Of a DNA stretch of 34,447 nucleotides, positions 30,245 through 34,447 are shown piece after piece (positions within the stretch are counted from its first letter, which is position 1; every line of letters starts with the position of its first letter). This DNA comes from Chitinophagaceae bacterium (GTDB lineage Bacteria > Bacteroidota > Bacteroidia > Chitinophagales > Chitinophagaceae). The DNA lies in NCBI GenBank assembly GCA_947476485.1, contig CANJQU010000038.1:1-34447 (forward strand). Direction: 5' to 3'. The notes beneath the pieces are model-generated. The model searched no databases, had not been told where the DNA came from, and saw only the letters and a program-made list of their open reading frames with translations. Position numbers and translations under genes: made by a program.

Positions 30245-31927
30245 ATGAACAGGATATTTTACTCAATTGGCTTTCTCTTTCTTGCATTTTTCTATGCAAA
30301 AACCCTCGAAGCACAGCAGACGGTTGGTTTATTTACTCATACCACTGGCAGTGAAGATGATGGTTATGTTTTGTTTGCACCCGTAAGGGCGTGCGATACT
30401 ACCTATCTTATAGATAAATGCGGACGTGTGGTGCATCAGTGGCGTTCGGACCGGGCACCGGGGCTTGATGTATACCTGTTACCTGATGGCACATTGCTCA
30501 GGTCGGGCGACTATCCTAACCCGGTGTTCAACGTGCTGGGAAGTGCAGGAGGCGTGATACAGCGCTATGACTGGAACAGCAACCTGGTGTGGCAATATGT
30601 GCTCTCAGACTCGCTGCAAACCCAGAACCATGATATCTGTTATATGCCCAACGGAAATATCCTGGCAGTAGTGTGGGAGGTTATTTCGGATTCCGAGGCG
30701 ATCGCAAACGGAAGAAAACCTTCATTACTGGGAACCAGCCTTTGGAGTGCCAAAGTGATGGAGATCAGGCCGGTAGGTACCGATTCTGCTGATATAGTAT
30801 GGACATGGCGGTTGTGGGACCATATGGTACAGGATTTTGACTCGACTAAACTGAATTATGGTGTAGTTGCAGACCACCCGGAACTGATGAATCTGAACTA
30901 CGTGAATACTGCTGCAACTACGGCAACAAACCCGGACTGGCTTCATTTTAATGCAGTGACCTATAATGAAGCGCTGGACCAGGTAATGCTAAGCTTCCAT
31001 AATACCAATGAAATATATATTGTTGATCATGCCACTGATTCCGCTACAGCGGCAACCCACAGCGGCGGGGCCCATGGTAAGGGTGGTGATTTCCTGTACC
31101 GGTGGGGTAATCCACTCGCCTATAACCGGGGCACAATCTTTACCATGAAACTGTTTCAGCAGCATAACCCCGAGTGGATCAAGACCGGAAAATATGCCAA
31201 CCAGATCATGATATTTAACAATGGGAACGGCAGGCCGGGCACCGATTACTCCTCGGTAGATATTATCGACCCGCCAATCGACTCGTCCGGGAACTACACG
31301 ATCGGCGCCGGTGTGGCATTTGGGCCGGATACGCTATCGTGGACCTACTTTTATAACGTGCCGCCAAACAGGTTCTTTACCCCATTCATGGGTGGGTCGC
31401 AGGCGCTGCCTGGCGGAGGGACATTAATTTGTGAGGCCCAGAGTGGTCGCCTGTTTGAAATAGATTCTGCTAAAAATGTCGTTTGGGATTATATAAACCC
31501 GGTAGACAACGGTGTTGCAGTGGCGCAGGAATCCACCGTGGCACAGAACGCGGTGTATCGCTGCTTGTTCTACCAGTCTACCTATTCCGGATTTGCCGGC
31601 CATACCCTGGCGCCCGGCGCCCGGATAGAGATAAACCCGCTTCCGGATGTCTGCGGGCTTGTCACCACGCAACTCTCATTCATCAATGCACCTGCAACAC
31701 GGGTATACCCTAATCCGGCGAAAGGTGAGGTGATGGCGGCCACCGAAGACCGGTCGGAGTTTTCAATGAGCATAACCGATATGCTGGGACGAATTATTGC
31801 AACAGGCCAGAGCGCAAGTGGTATGGCAACGATAAGCACAGCCAGCATACCCTCGGGTTTATATATCGTGAAACTAACGAGCGCCAATGGTGGCGAGCTT
31901 GCAACCAAGCTGGCGGTACAACACTAG
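30245..31927 (+). CDS. T9SS-secreted arylsulfotransferase-like protein
   Basis: A 560-residue exported protein with a signal peptide (MNRIFYSIGFLFLAFFYAKT ending LEAQ). The body resembles the arylsulfotransferase (ASST) propeller family: GGVIQRYDWNSNLVWQY, QNHDICYMPNGNIL, DWLHFNAVTYNEALDQVMLS, GGDFLYRWGNP and QHNPEW. Histidines 129, 234, 252 and 307 sit in these conserved stretches; ASST enzymes use an active-site histidine to pass sulfate between phenols. Residues 480-560 are a type-A T9SS tail (RVYPNPAKGE ... IPSGLYIVKL). Secretion by T9SS points to a surface enzyme or, if the activity is lost, a binding propeller. Catalytic competence cannot be settled by eye. It is flanked by its own promoter-like site and a strong terminator. 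Confidence 0.8.
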   Translation: MNRIFYSIGFLFLAFFYAKTLEAQQTVGLFTHTTGSEDDGYVLFAPVRACDTTYLIDKCGRVVHQWRSDRAPGLDVYLLPDGTLLRSGDYPNPVFNVLGSAGGVIQRYDWNSNLVWQYVLSDSLQTQNHDICYMPNGNILAVVWEVISDSEAIANGRKPSLLGTSLWSAKVMEIRPVGTDSADIVWTWRLWDHMVQDFDSTKLNYGVVADHPELMNLNYVNTAATTATNPDWLHFNAVTYNEALDQVMLSFHNTNEIYIVDHATDSATAATHSGGAHGKGGDFLYRWGNPLAYNRGTIFTMKLFQQHNPEWIKTGKYANQIMIFNNGNGRPGTDYSSVDIIDPPIDSSGNYTIGAGVAFGPDTLSWTYFYNVPPNRFFTPFMGGSQALPGGGTLICEAQSGRLFEIDSAKNVVWDYINPVDNGVAVAQESTVAQNAVYRCLFYQSTYSGFAGHTLAPGARIEINPLPDVCGLVTTQLSFINAPATRVYPNPAKGEVMAATEDRSEFSMSITDMLGRIIATGQSASGMATISTASIPSGLYIVKLTSANGGELATKLAVQH

Positions 31928-31947
31928 CGCTACATCAACAGATACAA

Positions 31948-31976
31948 AAAGGGAGCGTACGCTCCCTTTGCTGTTT
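31948..31976. terminator. bidirectional terminator, perfect palindrome
   Basis: A perfect 22-base palindrome with arms AAAGGGAGCGT/ACGCTCCCTTT (31948-31969), with T-rich flanks on both strands. It sits between the convergent sulfotransferase-like and transketolase genes. Confidence 0.85.
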
Positions 31977-31993
31977 TTATGAATTGGCAGATC

Positions 31994-32953
31994 TTATTTT
32001 TTTCTGCTGATGGCTTTTTCTGCCGCCGCTACAATGTGTGCCGATGTGAGACCATACTTATCCAGCAATTGCTTTGGTGTGCCGCTTTCTCCAAAGGTGT
32101 CCATTACCGCAACATACTCATGCGGTGCAGGGCATTCACGGGAAGCTACGTTGGCAATGCTGTCGCCAAGGCCACCGTTGATCTGGTGTTCTTCCGCAGT
32201 GACAATGCAGCCGGTTTTCTTTATAGACGCGATAACAGCGGCCTCATCCAGTGGTTTTATCGTGTGCATATTGATCACTTCTGCAGAGATGCCTTTGGTA
32301 GCGAGTACTTTCGCAGCCTCTACAGCCAGCCATACCATGTGGCCGCATGCGAAGAGCGAAACATCATTACCTTCAGCAAGCACCTGCGCCTTACCGATCT
32401 CGAACTTCTGATCTTCTGCTGTGAAGTTGGGCCACTTGGGACGGCCAAAGCGAAGGTATACAGGGCCTACATGCTCTGCAATAGCTAGAGTTGCCGCCTT
32501 GGTCTGGTTGAAGTCGCAAGGCACGATGACCGTCATACCCGGCAGCATTTTCATCATGCCTATGTCTTCCAGCACCTGGTGTGTAGCGCCATCTTCGCCC
32601 AGCGTAAGGCCGGCATGCGATGCGCATATCTTCACGTTCTTATCGCTGTAGGCCACCGACTGGCGCACCTGATCGTATACGCGGGAAGTTGAGAAGTTGG
32701 CGAATGTAGTTGTATAAGGGATCTTGCCACCTATGGTGAGGCCTGCGGCCACGCCTATCATGTTGGCTTCAGCAATACCGCACTGTATAAAGCGGTCGGG
32801 GAATTCCTTCATAAAGGCATTCAGCTTCAGTGATCCGGCGAGGTCGGCAGTGAGGGCAACTACGTTAGGGTTGCGGCGCCCTGCTTCCAGGATTCCTTCA
32901 CCAAAACCGCCGCGGGTTTCTTTTTCGTTGAGTATTACTATATCGTTAAGCAT
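31994..32953 (-). CDS. transketolase, C-terminal subunit (split form)
   Basis: A 319-residue protein equal to the pyrimidine-binding and C-terminal domains of transketolase, which moves two-carbon units between sugar phosphates with thiamine diphosphate in the pentose phosphate pathway. Visible motifs: FIQCGIAEANMIGVAAGL with catalytic Glu62, TFANFSTSRVYDQVRQ, SHAGLTLGEDGATHQ, PVYLRFGRPKWP and EEHQINGGLGD. The length is normal for the split form, so it is not a truncation; the diphosphate-binding N-terminal subunit must be supplied by another gene, absent from the window. The ATG at 32953 gives the expected N-terminus. The gene upstream on the same strand is a toxin 22 bases away. Confidence 0.92.
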   Translation of the reverse strand: MLNDIVILNEKETRGGFGEGILEAGRRNPNVVALTADLAGSLKLNAFMKEFPDRFIQCGIAEANMIGVAAGLTIGGKIPYTTTFANFSTSRVYDQVRQSVAYSDKNVKICASHAGLTLGEDGATHQVLEDIGMMKMLPGMTVIVPCDFNQTKAATLAIAEHVGPVYLRFGRPKWPNFTAEDQKFEIGKAQVLAEGNDVSLFACGHMVWLAVEAAKVLATKGISAEVINMHTIKPLDEAAVIASIKKTGCIVTAEEHQINGGLGDSIANVASRECPAPHEYVAVMDTFGESGTPKQLLDKYGLTSAHIVAAAEKAISRKK

Positions 32954-32975
32954 AATGTTTTTATATCAAATGCGT

Positions 32976-33263
32976 TTAGGGTTTTTTGTAGCAATTATGA
33001 ACCGTATATACAATTACTTCCGTTTCGGTAAAATCATAAACTACCAGGAATGGAAAGTGTTTTATTTTTACTCTGCGCAATGTTTTTTCCTTATCCTCGT
33101 GCAAATAACTATAATGTTGTGGATTTTCGGTAATTAGTTGATAACGTAAGGTGAGTTCTTTCAAAAACCTCTCGCCCAGTCCAGCTAACCGATCTTCATA
33201 ATACAAATAAGCTTCCAACGCATCATCCTGTGCTTCTTCATTTACGACAAGCGTGTAAGCCAT
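32976..33263 (-). CDS. ParE/RelE-superfamily toxin
   Basis: A 95-residue basic protein with the ParE/RelE layout: an N-terminal strand and helix (YTLVVNEEAQDDALEAYLYY), a helix (GLGERFLKELTLRYQLI), the NPQHYSYL turn, and C-terminal strands RRVKIKHFPFLVVYDF and EVIVYTVHNCYKKP. Members poison gyrase (ParE) or cut mRNA on the ribosome (RelE); the sequence does not decide, though the ERF and NPQHY features look more ParE-like. Its ATG overlaps the stop of the antitoxin gene by one base (TAATG), implying coupled translation. Confidence 0.85.
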   Translation of the reverse strand: MAYTLVVNEEAQDDALEAYLYYEDRLAGLGERFLKELTLRYQLITENPQHYSYLHEDKEKTLRRVKIKHFPFLVVYDFTETEVIVYTVHNCYKKP

Positions 33264-33502
33264 TATGCTTTTTTATGTTGCCTGATAAAATTCATGCTTT
33301 CTTCAACCGTGTAGGATTTTGAGATACCTTTCCTGTGATTTTCCCTTCTTTGATAAATCATGTTCATTGTAGCTTCATCAAAGATATCCGCACTATTTGA
33401 GGGAATATCATCTTCTACCAATAAATATATTGCTGAAAGGTGTTGCTCATCAGCGTTATTAATATACTCATGCAGTTTTTCACGCAGTTCTGCTACTTCC
33501 AT
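33263..33502 (-). CDS. antitoxin partner of the ParE/RelE-type toxin
   Basis: A 79-residue acidic protein from the ATG at 33502 (MEVAELREKLHEYINNADEQ ...). A TTG 30 bases further upstream would add ten residues, but a -7 promoter box overlaps that segment, so the ATG is preferred. The N-terminal helix with ADEQHLSAIYLLVEDD and the late helix YTVEESMNFIRQH are of a type common in Bacteroidota antitoxins encoded before ParE-like toxins. It has no clear DNA-binding motif. Identification rests mostly on gene order and the one-base overlap with the toxin. Confidence 0.75.
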   Translation of the reverse strand: MEVAELREKLHEYINNADEQHLSAIYLLVEDDIPSNSADIFDEATMNMIYQRRENHRKGISKSYTVEESMNFIRQHKKA

Positions 33503-33519
33503 TAAAGTTAATTTTACAG

Positions 33520-33527
33520 CAAATTTA
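33520..33527 (-). promoter_or_regulatory. -7 promoter box for the toxin-antitoxin pair
   Basis: The minus strand reads TAAATTTG, a full TAnnTTTG match, 17 bases before the antitoxin ATG. No -33 element is evident. Its position argues against the upstream TTG start. Confidence 0.4.
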
Positions 33528-33566
33528 AGCAATTCGCACTATATCATGGAGTCCATACCATGAAAA

Positions 33567-33905
33567 CTATTTGGTTAAAATATATCCCCAATCCTTCAGC
33601 CATGCAATAATTTTTTCTTTATAGTCTCCCTGTATGATGATAAAACCATCTTTTACGCTGCCGCCTGTGCCGCACTTGGTTTTCAGTTGCTTGGCAAGGG
33701 CTTCCATATCTTCATTTGTGCCCACAAAGAAATCTACCAGCGTGACTACTTTGCCTGCCCTCTGCTTCGTGTCCAGCTTCACGCGGAGCTTCTGTTTTTC
33801 TTTAGGGAGCGTTTCGCCCGGTTCCTCGGCCGGGAAATCGTTGAAAAAATCCTTGTTAGTGGAATAGGCGAGGCCATCGGGGCGGGCGGTGTTCTTTTTT
33901 GACAT
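33567..33905 (-). CDS. yciH: SUI1/eIF1-like translation factor (YciH family)
   Basis: A 112-residue protein: about 38 variable residues, then a SUI1 domain (residues 40-108) with KLRVKLDTKQRAGKVVTLV, KCGTGGSVKDGFIIIQGD and IAWLKDWGY. These are the hallmark segments of the bacterial eIF1 homologue YciH, a ribosome-binding protein thought to affect initiation fidelity. The length is normal. The ATG at 33905 fits family N-termini (MSKKN). It is the first gene of the minus-strand cluster; 64 bases separate it from the antitoxin start, and a short inverted repeat (TCATGG/CCATGA near 33544-33562) without a T-run lies in that gap. Confidence 0.9.
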   Translation of the reverse strand: MSKKNTARPDGLAYSTNKDFFNDFPAEEPGETLPKEKQKLRVKLDTKQRAGKVVTLVDFFVGTNEDMEALAKQLKTKCGTGGSVKDGFIIIQGDYKEKIIAWLKDWGYILTK

Positions 33906-33925
33906 AATTCAAATTCTAAAGTAAA

Positions 33926-33949
33926 AACCTGCCTGCCGGCAGGCAGGTT
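33926..33949. repeat. perfect 24-bp GC-rich palindrome
   Basis: AACCTGCCTGCC followed by its exact complement GGCAGGCAGGTT, 20 bases upstream of the yciH ATG. Similar CCTGCC/GGCAGG palindromes are widespread between Bacteroidota genes. It may be a REP-like element or an RNA stem in the leader. Confidence 0.7.
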
Positions 33950-33989
33950 CAAAAGTAAATGTCTTTTATCAAAGTTGATCTCAGACCCG

Positions 33990-34005
33990 CCTACCGGCCG
34001 GCAGG
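33990..34005. repeat. related near-perfect 16-bp palindrome
   Basis: CCTACCGGCCGGCAGG pairs at all but one position and shares its GGCAGGTTAAC-like edge with the palindrome 40 bases before it. The two look like copies of one element family. Confidence 0.55.
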
Positions 34006-34017
34006 TTAACCGAGATT

Positions 34018-34447
34018 AACTGATTAACTGAAGGATGGTTTTTTTATGCAATGTCCCATTTTTACTGAAAAATAGATTTCACAAGTGGGGCATTGACAAC
34101 TTGCGAAACCCTTGTCTGTGAATGATATTAATGTTTTACTGCATTTCCCATTATACCCCACTCAGTTCGCAGTTGGCAGTTTTCAGTCGGCAAGCAAGCT
34201 AACTGGTTAACTGAAATATTGTTTTTAAGTAATGTCCCATTTTTACGGAAAAATAAATTCGCAAATGGGGCATGGACATCTGATGAAATCCTTTGCTGTT
34301 GCTGATATTAATGTTTTAGTACATTTCCCATTATACCCAACTCTGTTCGCAGTTGGCAGTTTTCAGTCGGCAAGCAAGCTAACTGGTTAACTGAAATATG
34401 GTTTTTATGCAATGTCCAATTTTTACGGAAAAATAAATTCGCAAATG
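34018..34447. repeat. tandem 180-bp non-coding repeat, running off the window
   Basis: Copies begin at 34018 (183 bp), 34201 (180 bp) and 34381 (cut by the window end). All open with AACTG(A/G)TTAACTGAA and close with a TTCGCAGTTGGCAGTTTTCA segment. The second and third differ at four of the 67 bases visible; the first is more diverged, mainly in its middle. Stops occur in the frames examined on both strands, so it is not coding. Each unit carries an imperfect inverted pair, ATGTCCCATTTTT and AAATGGGGCAT. This stretch holds no gene. Confidence 0.85.

Noticed and set aside
32010-32488. Plus-strand frames of 133-169 codons opposite the transketolase gene
   Set aside because: The minus-strand product matches transketolase motifs along its length; the others are shadows.
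1-34447. tRNA, rRNA or riboswitch genes
   Set aside because: No cloverleaf, rRNA-like or known riboswitch consensus was recognised by eye; short or diverged RNAs could be missed.

Overview
The window is chromosomal DNA from a member of the Bacteroidota, most likely of the Chitinophagaceae type. This is inferred from four large secreted proteins ending in type IX secretion (T9SS) type-A sorting domains, a Bacteroidota-only DUF5606 gene, a split transketolase, promoters of the TTTG/TAnnTTTG kind and few Shine-Dalgarno sites. Base composition is moderate with AT-rich gaps. No rRNA, tRNA or CRISPR array was seen.

Layout. (1) 1-1.4 kb: the end of a Mu-like prophage or a remnant of one (5'-truncated portal protein, a tail-completion-like protein, a small phage-associated regulator on the opposite strand). 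(2) 1.7-5.1 kb: housekeeping genes: dcd, a DUF5606 protein with a lysine-rich tail, an M16-family protein without the zinc site, a small lipoprotein and a 47-residue membrane peptide. (3) 5.5-8.6 kb: a soluble three-PAS histidine kinase followed by two closely related stand-alone receiver proteins. (4) 8.9-13.8 kb: an ECF sigma factor, a fused anti-sigma/outer-membrane beta-barrel protein and an NHL-propeller T9SS cargo, tightly packed on one strand. (5) 14.0-26.5 kb: one gene for a roughly 4,170-residue surface protein with three TIG plus seven-blade FG-GAP modules, a six-blade NHL propeller, a PKD domain and an array of 18 Ig-like repeats, some arranged as dimeric higher-order repeats. (6) 26.9-31.9 kb: a choice-of-anchor-A/PKD cargo and an arylsulfotransferase-like cargo, each with its own promoter and terminator. 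(7) 32.0-33.9 kb, minus strand: transketolase C-terminal subunit, a ParE/RelE-type toxin with its antitoxin, and a YciH/SUI1 protein. (8) 33.9-34.4 kb: non-coding palindromes and a tandem 180-bp repeat that runs off the window.

The most interesting unit is region 4-5. The sigma factor is followed three bases later by a protein that appears to cross the inner membrane, span the periplasm with a disordered linker and end in an outer-membrane barrel. Directly behind it lie two T9SS adhesin-like cargos. This suggests that the state of the outer membrane or cell surface controls a sigma regulon that may include the adjacent adhesins. The regulatory link is inference; the architecture is visible in the sequence.
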